Assembly (NCBI RefSeq): GCF_031626495.1
Contig: NZ_JAMQOJ010000003.1
Span: 646,909 to 710,908 of the forward strand
Direction: 5' to 3'
DNA from: Natrinema sp031626495
Lineage (GTDB): Archaea > Halobacteriota > Halobacteria > Halobacteriales > Natrialbaceae
Length of the DNA stretch: 64,000 nt
This document shows, in pieces, positions 32,019 to 40,629 of the stretch. Every line of letters begins with the position of its first letter. Position 1 is the first letter of the stretch. The notes beneath the pieces are model-generated. The model saw nothing but the letters and a program-made list of their open reading frames with translations, was not told where the DNA came from and ran no database searches. A program made the position numbers and the translations under genes.

Positions 32019-34970
32019 CTATTCAACCCTTCCCGCAGGGCTTGCCGGAAAACCGACTTCGTCGAAGACGACCTCGAACAGTTTCCGCTGAACGGTCCGG
32101 ATGTGTCGGTAGAACGCTGCCGGCGAAATCTCGAGCGTCTCGGCGACCGCCTCGCCGGACTGCTCGCGCGGCGATTCGAAGTAACCGCCGTAGTAGGCGA
32201 ACCGGACGACCTCGAGCTGGCGGTCGGTGAGCCGCTCGCGCAGTTCCGATCGGAGGTCTCGCGGCGTCGTCCGCTCGACGGTCCGCTTCGATTTGAGCTC
32301 GACCGACGAGAACACCTTCGAGACGACGTCGGCGCTCTCCCGCGCGTCGACGGATCGGGGGACGTCGACGACGAGCCGAGCGCTCGAGGGGGTCGCGTCG
32401 ACGCTGCGGACGACGACGCCGTGGTCCGCGAGCTGCAGGGCGAAGACGGGCCGCGAGAGGTGGAGAAGGACCGCCCCGCCGGCAGCGCCGTTGACGTCAC
32501 CGTTGTCGCCGTCGCCGCGTTCGTCGGTGCTGACGACCTGTGCCCCTTCGACGGCGACGAGTTCCCCGGCCGCGGCGACGACGGCGTCGGGCGACGCCCC
32601 TTCGACGGTCGCGATCACCGACGCGCCGTCCTCGCGGTGGCGGATGCCGCCGTCGAACGAGAGCCGGCAGTCGGCCCGGCGGGCGAGCCGCGAGAAGACG
32701 AACGCGTCGTCGGCGACCTCGAACTCGAGGCGCGTGCTCGCGTCCGAGAGCAGCGCACGTTTGCGCTCGACCGCGGCGATCGCGGAGGCGATGGTCTCGC
32801 CCAGTTCCGCGAGGACGGCACAGATCATGTCGTCGAACGCGTCCGGCCGGTCCGCGTAGACCGTCAGCACGCCGTAGGCGAACTCGTCGTAGGACAGCGG
32901 GACGCTCACGGCGGACTGGTACTCGCGGGCGAGCGCCGCCGACCGCCACGGCTCGTCGCGCAGTCCGTCGGCGACGTTCGGAACGACGGTCTCTTCGCGG
33001 CCGACCGCGGTCCTGACCGCGGGTTCGCTCGCCTCCGCGAGCGAGAGCGACACGCTATCGAGGTACTCCCGTCCTTCGCTCGCCCCGCCGTGGGCGCGCG
33101 ACTCGAGGCGATCGCCGCTCGCGTCGGGCTGGCCGATCCAGGCGAAGGAAAACCGGTCGGCGGTCGTGAGCCGCTCGCAGACGGCGCGCTCGATCTCCTC
33201 GCGGGTTTCGGCCCCGACCAGCGCCTGATCGAGCTCCCGGATGATCTCGTTGATCCCGTTGAGACGGGTGAGCTGTCGGTTCCGCTGCTCGAGTTCGCGG
33301 TCGCGTTCGCGCAGCGTCCGCTCCCGTTCGACCCGGTCGAGCGCCGCTTCGGCGGTCGCCGCCAGCAGGTCGGTCAGCTCGCGGGAGACGTCGTCGAACG
33401 CGTCCGGCTCCGTCGAGCCGGCGACGAAGACGCCGTGGTCTCCGAGGGGGACGTACGCCGCGCTCCGCAGGTCGGTCCCGGGGTTCGAGAGCGCCGGCGA
33501 GTCGCGGACGTCGGCGAAGAACCGGCTCTCGCCGTCGACGAAGACCCGACCGGGAACGCTGTCGACCGTCGCTCGGTGGTCGCGGACGGGGCCGTGTAAC
33601 TGCTCCATCCCCGGCGAGGACGCTGCGGGCCGTAACACGTTGTCGTCCGTGTCGAACAGGTAGGCCGCGCTGGCCGCCAGATCCAGCACGTCCGTCGCGT
33701 CTTCGACGACGATGTCGGCGATCTCGCGGTCGGTCTCGGCGTACAGGAGCTGGCGGGCGGTCCGGTGAAGCGCCGTCAGCGCCTCCTCGCGTCGCTTTCG
33801 CTTCGTGATGTCGCGACAGCTGTAGAGGGTCGTCCCGCCCTGGATCGAGACCTCGCGGACGTTGACCAGCAGCGTGTGCTCGCGGCCCGCCCGGTCGGTC
33901 GCGGTGCACTCGATGTTCGTCAGCACGCCGGCCTCCTCGAGTTCGTCGCGGTCGAAGAGCTCCGGCCCGAGCAGTTCGTCGATCGTCCCCATGTCGTGGA
34001 TCTCGTCGTCCGTGTAGCCGAAGATGAAGTGAACGTTCGGACAGACGTAGGTGAACTCGCCGTCGTCGTCGGCGATGAGGACGGTGTCTGTCATGTTGTT
34101 GAGCGTTACCCGGTGAAGTTCCTCGGATTCGCGTAACTCCCGCTCGAGGCGGGCGCGTTCGGTGACGTCCGTCGCCCGCGCGAGCAGCGAGGTGACCGCG
34201 CCGTCCTCGTCGCGGACCGGCCGAACGGTCAGCTCGAGTGTGCGATCGCCGTCCATGTCGTCGGTTTCGGTCGCGCTCCCGCCGTCGGCGCGGATCCGGG
34301 TCAGTTCCCGGTGTGCGATCTCGCCGCCCGCCGCCCGGTCGATCGCCTCGCGGATCGGCGCGGGACCGTCGCCGATCCCCCGCCACCAGGGGAGGTCGTG
34401 GAAGGGCCGGCCCCGAACGTCGCTCGCGGTCGCGTCGATGGCCGCGAGCGCGGACTCGTTGGCCCGTCGAACGGCCCCGTTCGGCTCGAGGATCCACGAG
34501 TACGTGTCCGGGTCCTCGAAGATCGCGTCGAACTGGCGGGCGCGTTCCCGACGGTCGCGTCGCGTCCGCTCCGTCGAGAGCGCGCGATCGATCGCCGCTC
34601 GGCAGTCTTCGATGGAACCGTCGTCGCTGCCATCGAGCGGGACGTACGCCGACACGCCGGCGGCTATCGCCGCGCTCGCCAGCGATTCGTCGCCGTCGGC
34701 CGGCGCGAGCACGACCGGGAGGTCGGGGTCGCGCTCACGCGCAGACTCGAGGAGGTCGAGCCCGGTGGTCCCCGAATCCGGGAACGACTGAACGGTCAGC
34801 AGACAGTCGAACGAGCGAGACGCCAGAGACTCGAGGGCTGCGGCCGCGGTCGACACCGCGGTCACGGCGAGCGCTCCGTCCTCGAGCGCGCTCGCCAGCG
34901 TTCCGGCGTCCCCCTCGGGGGGCGCGACGACGAGGAGTCGGGCGTCGTCGAGCGTCCGTGTAGAAGACAT
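32019..34970 (-). CDS. PAS/GAF/HTH_10 regulator (bacterio-opsin activator-like) with pseudo-receiver
   Basis: This is a 983-residue haloarchaeal sensor-regulator. Residues 10-115 look like a response-regulator receiver, but the phosphoacceptor aspartate is replaced by Val60 (DCLLTVQSFP in place of the DxxxxDxxMP pattern), and the acidic pocket after strand 1 is lost. Two PAS domains follow (about 150-275 and 285-400), then two GAF domains (about 405-560 and 590-750), a Bat-type domain, and the C-terminal HTH_10 (LTDRQLEVVRFAYYGGYFESPREQSGEAVAETLEI region, about 925-980). The ligands are unknown. It is divergent from the ERCC4 nuclease gene. Confidence 0.88.
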   Translation of the reverse strand: MSSTRTLDDARLLVVAPPEGDAGTLASALEDGALAVTAVSTAAAALESLASRSFDCLLTVQSFPDSGTTGLDLLESARERDPDLPVVLAPADGDESLASAAIAAGVSAYVPLDGSDDGSIEDCRAAIDRALSTERTRRDRRERARQFDAIFEDPDTYSWILEPNGAVRRANESALAAIDATASDVRGRPFHDLPWWRGIGDGPAPIREAIDRAAGGEIAHRELTRIRADGGSATETDDMDGDRTLELTVRPVRDEDGAVTSLLARATDVTERARLERELRESEELHRVTLNNMTDTVLIADDDGEFTYVCPNVHFIFGYTDDEIHDMGTIDELLGPELFDRDELEEAGVLTNIECTATDRAGREHTLLVNVREVSIQGGTTLYSCRDITKRKRREEALTALHRTARQLLYAETDREIADIVVEDATDVLDLAASAAYLFDTDDNVLRPAASSPGMEQLHGPVRDHRATVDSVPGRVFVDGESRFFADVRDSPALSNPGTDLRSAAYVPLGDHGVFVAGSTEPDAFDDVSRELTDLLAATAEAALDRVERERTLRERDRELEQRNRQLTRLNGINEIIRELDQALVGAETREEIERAVCERLTTADRFSFAWIGQPDASGDRLESRAHGGASEGREYLDSVSLSLAEASEPAVRTAVGREETVVPNVADGLRDEPWRSAALAREYQSAVSVPLSYDEFAYGVLTVYADRPDAFDDMICAVLAELGETIASAIAAVERKRALLSDASTRLEFEVADDAFVFSRLARRADCRLSFDGGIRHREDGASVIATVEGASPDAVVAAAGELVAVEGAQVVSTDERGDGDNGDVNGAAGGAVLLHLSRPVFALQLADHGVVVRSVDATPSSARLVVDVPRSVDARESADVVSKVFSSVELKSKRTVERTTPRDLRSELRERLTDRQLEVVRFAYYGGYFESPREQSGEAVAETLEISPAAFYRHIRTVQRKLFEVVFDEVGFPASPAGRVE

Positions 34971-35116
34971 TCGTTCCCGCTACGATCCGCTACCGATAGA
35001 AAGCATCGCTCGATACCCGCGTCGATCCCGCTGGCGGACCCTCGGCCAACGAACCCTCGCACCGATCGACGCCCACTGACCGACAGCCGTTCGTCGCTCG
35101 AGTCCCTACGGAGGGT

Positions 35117-35773
35117 ATGCGCGTTACCGTCACCGTGGACGATCGGGAGCCGGCCGGCTTCGTCGAGGCCGTTCGGGACCACCCCGACGTGACTGCGGTC
35201 GCCGTCGAGCGGCTGGCGACCGGTGACGTCGCGATCGATTCGATCGGCTTCGAGCGGAAGACGCTCCGCGATTACGTCTCGAGCGCCGTCGGCCGATCCG
35301 GCTCGGATCTCGCCGACCAGGTCGAGCGGATGGCCGACGCCTACGACCACTCGTACGTCCTGCTCGAGGACGACTTCGCCGGCCTCGAGTCGCTTCGGAC
35401 GGGCGTCCCGCCGGCGTCGATTCGGGGGTCGATGGCCTCGATCACCGCTCGTCACGGGGTGCCAGTCATTCCGTGTACGGACCGCCGACAGCTGGTCGAC
35501 TTCGCGATCAGACTCGGTCGGAAACACGCCGAGGACCCGACGAGCCGCCAGCTACCAGTCGGTTCGGTGCCGAGTCGACGCGAGCCGACAACCAAGCGAA
35601 TCTACGGCTGTATCGACGGAATCGGTCCCGAACTCGCCGCGACGCTGTACGATCGCTATCCGACCGTCGAAGCCCTGCTCGAGGCGGACACTGGGGATCT
35701 GACGGCGATCGACGGAATCGGACCGACGCGGGCCGAAACGATCTACGCGGCGTTTCGAGACGATGGGACCTGA
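35117..35773 (+). CDS. ERCC4-domain nuclease with HhH tail
   Basis: This 218-residue protein joins an XPF/ERCC4 nuclease domain (residues 1-135) to a tandem helix-hairpin-helix DNA-binding region (about 165-218: IDGIGPELAATLYDRY and IDGIGPTRAETIYAAF). The nuclease motif is present as DDRE (7-10) and GFERKTLRDYV (the ERKxxxD signature), with the acidic DIAID-like strand before it. The SF2 helicase of Hef/XPF is missing. It probably cuts branched or flap DNA, alone or with partner proteins. Confidence 0.88.
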   Translation: MRVTVTVDDREPAGFVEAVRDHPDVTAVAVERLATGDVAIDSIGFERKTLRDYVSSAVGRSGSDLADQVERMADAYDHSYVLLEDDFAGLESLRTGVPPASIRGSMASITARHGVPVIPCTDRRQLVDFAIRLGRKHAEDPTSRQLPVGSVPSRREPTTKRIYGCIDGIGPELAATLYDRYPTVEALLEADTGDLTAIDGIGPTRAETIYAAFRDDGT

Positions 35774-35849
35774 CGCGTCACGCAGTGTTTCGAGACACCT
35801 GCTGTTAGACGGGGCAGCGTTCGTCGAGAAAAATCGCACTCAGAGCGGC

Positions 35850-36029
35850 TTACCGGCACTCCGCTACCGTCACGGCCGCCGACTCGGGGACGGCGAGCCA
35901 GGCGCCGTCTCGAGCGATGTCGGCGATGACGAGGTGTGATCGGCCGTCGATCTCGTCGGTCGCCGCCACCACTTCGCTCGACGCTCCCTCCTGCTGCCCG
36001 ATCGGCGTCGCTTCCGGAGCCATACTCAT
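35850..36029 (-). CDS. Short acidic haloarchaeal protein
   Basis: This 59-residue protein starts MSMAPEATPIGQQEGASSE and continues with a small beta-rich part (HLVIADIARDGAWLAVPESAAVTVAEC). No cysteine pairs, membrane segment or known domain are present, though it resembles a short family seen only in haloarchaea. ATG 36023 is an alternative start two codons on. It converges on the ERCC4 gene, leaving about 75 nt. Confidence 0.55.
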   Translation of the reverse strand: MSMAPEATPIGQQEGASSEVVAATDEIDGRSHLVIADIARDGAWLAVPESAAVTVAECR

Positions 36030-36169
36030 ACATCTCCGTACATTGGACATGAATGTTCCGGAATATCTTCGATAGCTAGTTGGGAGTTGGATGGTAGTGC
36101 GGGTTTCCCCTTAAAATTAAAAAATAATGCCCGACTATGGTTGAAAGACGGAACTGGCGGCTACAGACG

Positions 36170-36376
36170 TTACTCGTCGGTTACGACCGATCGGACGTGG
36201 CCGACGACGCCGCTTTTCAATTTGACGTGTGGCCCTTCGGGTTCGTCACCGTAGATCGTCCCGATCTCGCCGATGAGCGGCTCCGTGTCCTCGGACTGCG
36301 GGTCCGCGTCGTCTTGCACGATCTCGACGGTCATCCCCTGTCGCAGTTCCCCGGCTGTCGGTCGCTCGTTGGACAT
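36170..36376 (-). CDS. YwbE-like protein (DUF2196)
   Basis: This 68-residue protein matches the YwbE/DUF2196 pattern: ELRQGMTVEIVQDD, then EIGTIYGDEPEGPHVKLKSGVVGHVRSVV, an SH3-like small barrel. The role is unknown; such proteins are short and cytoplasmic. Upstream of it on the same strand is msrB, 61 nt away, so it may be the second gene of that unit. The 5' region downstream of its stop is AT-rich (CTTAAAATTAAAAAATAAT at 36111-36127), probably a terminator. Confidence 0.72.
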   Translation of the reverse strand: MSNERPTAGELRQGMTVEIVQDDADPQSEDTEPLIGEIGTIYGDEPEGPHVKLKSGVVGHVRSVVTDE

Positions 36377-36437
36377 GGGTAGAGGTGCATGCAGTGTGTC
36401 GAAAAGAATGACGCCTGCACTCGCGGCGGGCCGCCGT

Positions 36438-36839
36438 TCACTCCTCGTCGAACTCAAGGGCGACGGAGTTGATGCAGTATCGCTTGCCGGTCGGCTCGGG
36501 GCCGTCCTCGAAGACGTGGCCGAGGTGGCCGCCGCAGTTCGCACACAGGACCTCGGTGCGGCGCATGCCGTGGCTCGTGTCGAGTCGAGTTTCGACGCGG
36601 GCGTCGTCGACGTCGTAGAAGCTCGGCCAGCCACAGCCCGACTCGAACTTCGTCTCGGAGTCGAACAGTTCGGCTCCGCAGCCGGCACAGGCGTAGGTGC
36701 CGTCGTCCTTGTGATCGACGTACTCGCCGCTGAACGGGGGTTCGGTGCCGGCCTCGCGGAGGATCCGGTACTCCTCGTCGCTCAGCGTCTCGCGCCACTC
36801 GTCGTCGGTCGTCGACGCGCGGTCTGCCTCGTTGCTCAT
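36438..36839 (-). CDS. msrB: Peptide-methionine (R)-S-oxide reductase
   Basis: This 133-residue enzyme repairs the R form of methionine sulfoxide. It has the two zinc-binding CxxC pairs (CAGCG and CANCGGHLGHVF) and the catalytic cysteine in RYCINSVALEF. SGCGWPSFYDV supplies the conserved tryptophan and aromatic pocket. A second cysteine in ESGCGW can resolve the sulfenate. The ATG at 36839 is preferred. It probably forms an oxidative-stress unit with the following DUF2196 gene. Confidence 0.93.
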   Translation of the reverse strand: MSNEADRASTTDDEWRETLSDEEYRILREAGTEPPFSGEYVDHKDDGTYACAGCGAELFDSETKFESGCGWPSFYDVDDARVETRLDTSHGMRRTEVLCANCGGHLGHVFEDGPEPTGKRYCINSVALEFDEE

Positions 36840-36938
36840 GGTCTCCGGTAGGGGCGAGACACTCAAGAGTCTGTCTGCGCGCTCGGTGTGTCGCCGCGCC
36901 GACGGCGCCCGCTCGGCGGCGTCGCACCCGACCGACGG

Positions 36939-37100
36939 TCAGCGGCTCGTGATCACGTCCGTGCTCTCACAGTTCGGACACTGTGTCATCCGGCCGAGTT
37001 TCGGGACGACGATCCGTCGCCATTCGTCGCCTCCACCGGGGGCCTCGAAGCCGCAGTTGCGACATCGCGACTGTCCATGCATAGCTGTGTTGCTCGCCAT
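36939..37100 (-). CDS. Small zinc-ribbon protein
   Basis: This 53-residue protein begins MASNTAMHGQSRCRNCGFE and carries two CxxC pairs (CRNC and CPNC) joined by an ordered middle (DEWRRIVVPKLGRMTQ). It looks like one of the conserved haloarchaeal zinc mini-proteins, but I cannot assign the family with certainty. An upstream in-frame ATG (37127) would add nine residues and is less likely. Confidence 0.68.
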   Translation of the reverse strand: MASNTAMHGQSRCRNCGFEAPGGGDEWRRIVVPKLGRMTQCPNCESTDVITSR

Positions 37101-37534
37101 GTCGCGGAGTATGCTACGAGATACCATAGGCGTTTGTTCGACTGGACGACAGTGTCACGTTGACCAACGGGTCGTACGGCCGATCGGTGTGCGACGATCG
37201 GCCGCGACCGCAGTTGACAGGGGATGAGCGTGGACAACGCGACTCGGCCGACCTGATCCGACGCGACGCGAACCGCCGTCGGACCGCCCGTCCGTTCGCG
37301 CGGATTCCGATCGGAGATCTCCTCGTCGGTTCGGCCACGATCGTCGAGTACCTGTCCTGGAGCGGGCCGAGGTTTCGGCGAACCGCCCGAACCCGGTACT
37401 CTGTTCGTCGTCGAGTGGATCAATCACCCAGCACGCCTGATCTCCGTGGAAGCAGTCCACAAACGAACATATAAGCGTTGTTGAACCCATCATTTCGAAA
37501 ACATTCTAGCGCGCGACTACCATCGCCGCCTCGA
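37101..37534. other. Intergenic region without a supported gene
   Basis: Frames of about 100 residues on either strand show no domain, are Arg-rich and overlap one another. The region contains a perfect 10-bp hairpin (37177-37204) and an AT-rich end (ACATATAAGCG near 37468-37478). It probably carries signals for the flanking genes. Confidence 0.5.
37177..37204. repeat. Perfect 10-bp inverted repeat
   Basis: CGGCCGATCG (37177-37186) and CGATCGGCCG (37195-37204) flank an 8-nt loop, GTGTGCGA. No T-run follows. An operator for a dimeric regulator is possible, or it may be a decayed mobile element. Confidence 0.55.
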
Positions 37535-38758
37535 TCAGTGTCGGCGGACGACGAGTCCGACGATCAGTGCGGCGATCGCGACGACCGCGGCCGGTGATCC
37601 GAATCCGGGCATTCCGTCGTCGGCCGCCGTTTCGGAACTCGAGCTCTCGTCGTCGCTCCCCTCGTCGTCGTTCGAGCCCTCACCGTTCGGATCCACACCT
37701 TCCACGACGACCGGGCTCGAGGTCGTCCCGTCGGCCTCGGCCGTCAGTTCGAGTTCGCCCGCCGTCTCGACGGGGACCGCCGCGGTCCCCTCAGCGTTCG
37801 TCGTCGCGGCGCTCGAGCCGTCGACGCGGACCGTCGCGCCCTCGACGGGTTCGCCGTACTCGTCGGTGACGGTTACGCCGACGGTCTCATCGAGGAGGAC
37901 GCGTTCGTTCGCAGTCTCGAGGGTCAGCGCCGGCGTTCGCTCGATCCGATAACTCCGACTCGTGTCGGTCTCGTCGACCGTCAGTTGCCGCTCGTGCGTG
38001 CCGTAGCCGTCGCCCTCGATGCGGACGGTGTACTTCGTGTTGACTCGCAGGTCGATGCTGCGCTTGCCCTTCTCGTTCGTCGAGAGGGTTGCGTCGCGCT
38101 TGCCGTCGTGCAGAATCGTCACGTCGACCTCGAGTGGCTGCTCGAGAATGCCGTCGGTGACCGCGAACGTGACCTCCGCAGTCCCGGGTTCGACGTCGAC
38201 GGTCGTGCTGTCGGTCGACGCCAGATCGACTGTCGTCGACTGTTCGTAGTAGCCGGATTTGCGGACGGTCACGTCGTAGACGCCGGCTTCGACGGATTCG
38301 ACCGCGAGGACGCCATCGGAGGCGGTCGTCCCCGTCGCTGCCGCGCGGTCGTCACCGGCCTTGGTGAGCGTGACCGTCGCGTCCGCGACGGGCTCGCCGT
38401 CTTCGGTCACCGTGATCTCGCCGTCGGTCGGCGCGTGAACCTCGACGGTCCGGGTAGTGTGATCGCTTACCGTCCCGAGCCTCGCCGGGTTGTTCAGGAC
38501 GTAGTCGGCGTGATCGACGGTGACCGAAACGTCCGCGCCCTTCGGAACGTCGATGAGCGTCTGGCCGTTCGAGGCCGTCGTTCCGGTCGCTTCTCCCCCT
38601 TCCCACGATGCGGTCACCGACGCGTCGCCGACGGCGTTCCCGGCGTCGTCGACGACGTGGACGGTGACGGTTACCTCCTCGGTCGACTGGGCGGCTCCGG
38701 CACCAGCGAGCGACGCCAGACAGACCGCCGCGACGACGAGGAGTACGATGCGCTTCAT
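37535..38758 (-). CDS. Secreted surface protein with PGF-CTERM tail
   Basis: This 407-residue protein has a Sec signal peptide (KRIVLLVVAAVCLASLAGAGAA). It is then built of repeated beta-sandwich, carboxypeptidase-regulatory-like units (VTVHVVDDAGNAVGDASVTASW, GEITVTEDGEPVADATVTLTKAG, VTVTDEYGEPVEGATVRVDG). A Ser/Asp/Glu-rich stalk (about 355-380) leads to the tripartite PGF-CTERM signal MPGFGSPAAVVAIAALIVGLVVRRH. It should be cut and lipid-anchored by archaeosortase A at the cell surface. The ligand or partner is unknown. It is divergent from the HTH_10 regulator at 38918 (160 nt). Confidence 0.9.
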   Translation of the reverse strand: MKRIVLLVVAAVCLASLAGAGAAQSTEEVTVTVHVVDDAGNAVGDASVTASWEGGEATGTTASNGQTLIDVPKGADVSVTVDHADYVLNNPARLGTVSDHTTRTVEVHAPTDGEITVTEDGEPVADATVTLTKAGDDRAAATGTTASDGVLAVESVEAGVYDVTVRKSGYYEQSTTVDLASTDSTTVDVEPGTAEVTFAVTDGILEQPLEVDVTILHDGKRDATLSTNEKGKRSIDLRVNTKYTVRIEGDGYGTHERQLTVDETDTSRSYRIERTPALTLETANERVLLDETVGVTVTDEYGEPVEGATVRVDGSSAATTNAEGTAAVPVETAGELELTAEADGTTSSPVVVEGVDPNGEGSNDDEGSDDESSSSETAADDGMPGFGSPAAVVAIAALIVGLVVRRH

Positions 38759-38917
38759 AGCACCGGGTCGAGAGCGCATTTACTTAAATTTCTCCCTGTG
38801 ACTGTCTCGATCTCCAATCATTTCGGCGGCCAATCTGGATTTCTCGTGGATGCATGTGCCGCGAACGGCGCGATCATCCGGGTCCGTTATGGGGCTGAAA
38901 CCCGAACTTACGATCCG

Positions 38918-40522
38918 ATGGACGCCAGCCACGACCTCGCTGCAGCGGCCCTCGAGACGCTCCCGATCACCGTGGCTATCATCGACGGCGACGGGGAAAT
39001 CCTGCTGACGAACCGCTCCTGGCGCGAGTTCGGCTCTAACGGTGCCGGCGACGACCACGTCGGCGTCGATTATCTCGCGACCGCCGCGACCGGTGACGAC
39101 GAGCACGCCGAAAAGGCGGTCGCGGGTATCGAAGCCGTCCTCGCGGGCGAGCAGGAATCGTTCGCGATGGAGTACCCCTGCCACACGCCCGATGAGAAAC
39201 AGTGGTTTATGATGCGGGCCAATCGCTTTACCGACGACGACGGCAGACGGCTGATCTCTGTCGTCCACCTCGAGATCACCGAGCGAAAGCTCGCCGAGAT
39301 CGCCGCGGCGGAAAACGCCGACCAGGTCCGCGAGGAGCGACGGGCGCTCGAGCACGTCCTCGAGCGCGTCGACGGGCTGGTTCGCGACGTCACCGACGCC
39401 GCCGTCGGCGCGGGGACGCGGGGGGAGATCGAACGCGAGGTCTGCCGACGACTCGCCGAGACCGATCCGTACGTCCTCGCCTGGATCGGTCGCGTCGACG
39501 TGACGAATCAGCGGCTCTCGCCCCGCGAGTGGGCCGGCCGAGACGAGGTGCCCCTCGAGGACGACGAACTCGTCTTGCGTACCGACGGGACCCATCCCGC
39601 CGTTCGGGCGGTCGAGGACGGCGACGCGCAACTGATCCAGGACGTGGCGTCGTTCGACGACGCCGACCAGTGGTGGCCGTCGGGGGCCGGAGACCGCTTC
39701 CAGTCGGTCGCCGCGCTCCCCATCGCGTACGGCGACGTCACCTACGGCGTCTTGGTCGTGTTCGCCGACGAATCCGACGCGTTCGACGAGCGGGAACTGC
39801 TCGTCCTCGAGTCGCTCTCCGGGACGGTTGCGACCGCGATGAACGCCCTCGAGACCAAGCGGATGCTCACCACCGAGCGCGTCGTCGCCGTCGAGTTCAC
39901 GATCGAGGACCCGTCGCTGCTCGTCACGGCGCTATCGCGGCGACTCGAGGTGTCGATAACCTATCGCGGGCTGACCTACGATCGGGACGGCACGCCGCTC
40001 GTCTTCCTCCACGCCGATCGCGAGGTCACCCCCGAGGGGGCGGCGGAGGCGATGGTCGACGGCCGCGACGTGACGGTCCTCTCCGAGAGCGAGGAGGGGA
40101 CTATCCTCGAGGTCGCCGCCGAGGACGGCCTCGTGACGGCGCTGAGCGAGCACGGGGCGGTGATCCGGCAGCTAACGGCGACGGACGGGACCGCGGAACT
40201 CGCGATCGAACTGCCGGACGGACGCGCCGCGCGCTCGACGTACGATCTGCTCGAGCGCCGCTACGACCGCGTGGAACTGGTCAGCTATCACGAAGGGGAG
40301 GAGCCGGCGCGAACGAGGGGTGACGTGACGGCGCGACTCGAGTCCTCGCTGACCGATCGCCAGCTCACGGCGCTTCGGACGGCGTACTACGCCAACTACT
40401 TCGAGTGGCCGCGCGACGTCTCCGGCGAGGAACTGGCCGCGTCGATGGACATCTCCAGATCGACGTTCCACCAGCACCTGCGGACCGCACAGCGAAAGCT
40501 GCTCGACGAACTGTTCGACTGA
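38918..40522 (+). CDS. PAS/GAF/HTH_10 regulator (Bat-like)
   Basis: This is a 534-residue regulator with a PAS domain (about 10-125, LPITVAIIDGDGEILLTNRSWREFG), a linker helix (EERRALEHVLERVDGLV), a GAF domain (about 150-310, AWIGRVDVTNQRL... ALPIAYGDVTYGVLVVFADE), a Bat-type domain, and HTH_10 at the end (LTDRQLTALRTAYYANYFEWPRDVSGEEL; ISRSTFHQHLRTAQRKLLDELF). In Halobacterium, Bat controls bacteriorhodopsin and carotenoid genes. This gene lies 107 nt upstream of crtB on the same strand, so carotenoid control is a reasonable inference. Confidence 0.9.
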   Translation: MDASHDLAAAALETLPITVAIIDGDGEILLTNRSWREFGSNGAGDDHVGVDYLATAATGDDEHAEKAVAGIEAVLAGEQESFAMEYPCHTPDEKQWFMMRANRFTDDDGRRLISVVHLEITERKLAEIAAAENADQVREERRALEHVLERVDGLVRDVTDAAVGAGTRGEIEREVCRRLAETDPYVLAWIGRVDVTNQRLSPREWAGRDEVPLEDDELVLRTDGTHPAVRAVEDGDAQLIQDVASFDDADQWWPSGAGDRFQSVAALPIAYGDVTYGVLVVFADESDAFDERELLVLESLSGTVATAMNALETKRMLTTERVVAVEFTIEDPSLLVTALSRRLEVSITYRGLTYDRDGTPLVFLHADREVTPEGAAEAMVDGRDVTVLSESEEGTILEVAAEDGLVTALSEHGAVIRQLTATDGTAELAIELPDGRAARSTYDLLERRYDRVELVSYHEGEEPARTRGDVTARLESSLTDRQLTALRTAYYANYFEWPRDVSGEELAASMDISRSTFHQHLRTAQRKLLDELFD

Positions 40523-40566
40523 ATTCGTCCGAATCGGTTCAGCTGAACATAGTGAGGGGGTGATAC

Positions 40567-40574
40567 TTTATATA
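40567..40574 (+). promoter_or_regulatory. TATA-like box of crtB
   Basis: TTTATATA at 40567-40574 is about 59 nt upstream of the crtB ATG and is one of the strongest TATA matches in the window. It implies a leader of roughly 30 nt and independent expression from the upstream regulator. Confidence 0.65.
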
Positions 40575-40629
40575 CACGTGTCGTAGGAGATACATCCGAT
40601 CGCCAGTAGGCGGGGCCCACGAGACACCA

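Noticed and set aside
32103..33599. 498-residue + strand frame antisense to the large HTH_10 regulator
   Set aside because: Very charged shadow frame, no recognisable domain; the minus-strand gene is strongly supported.
37155..37493. 112-residue minus-strand frame and a 104-residue + strand frame in the gap
   Set aside because: They overlap each other, are Arg-rich and have no domain or promoter support.
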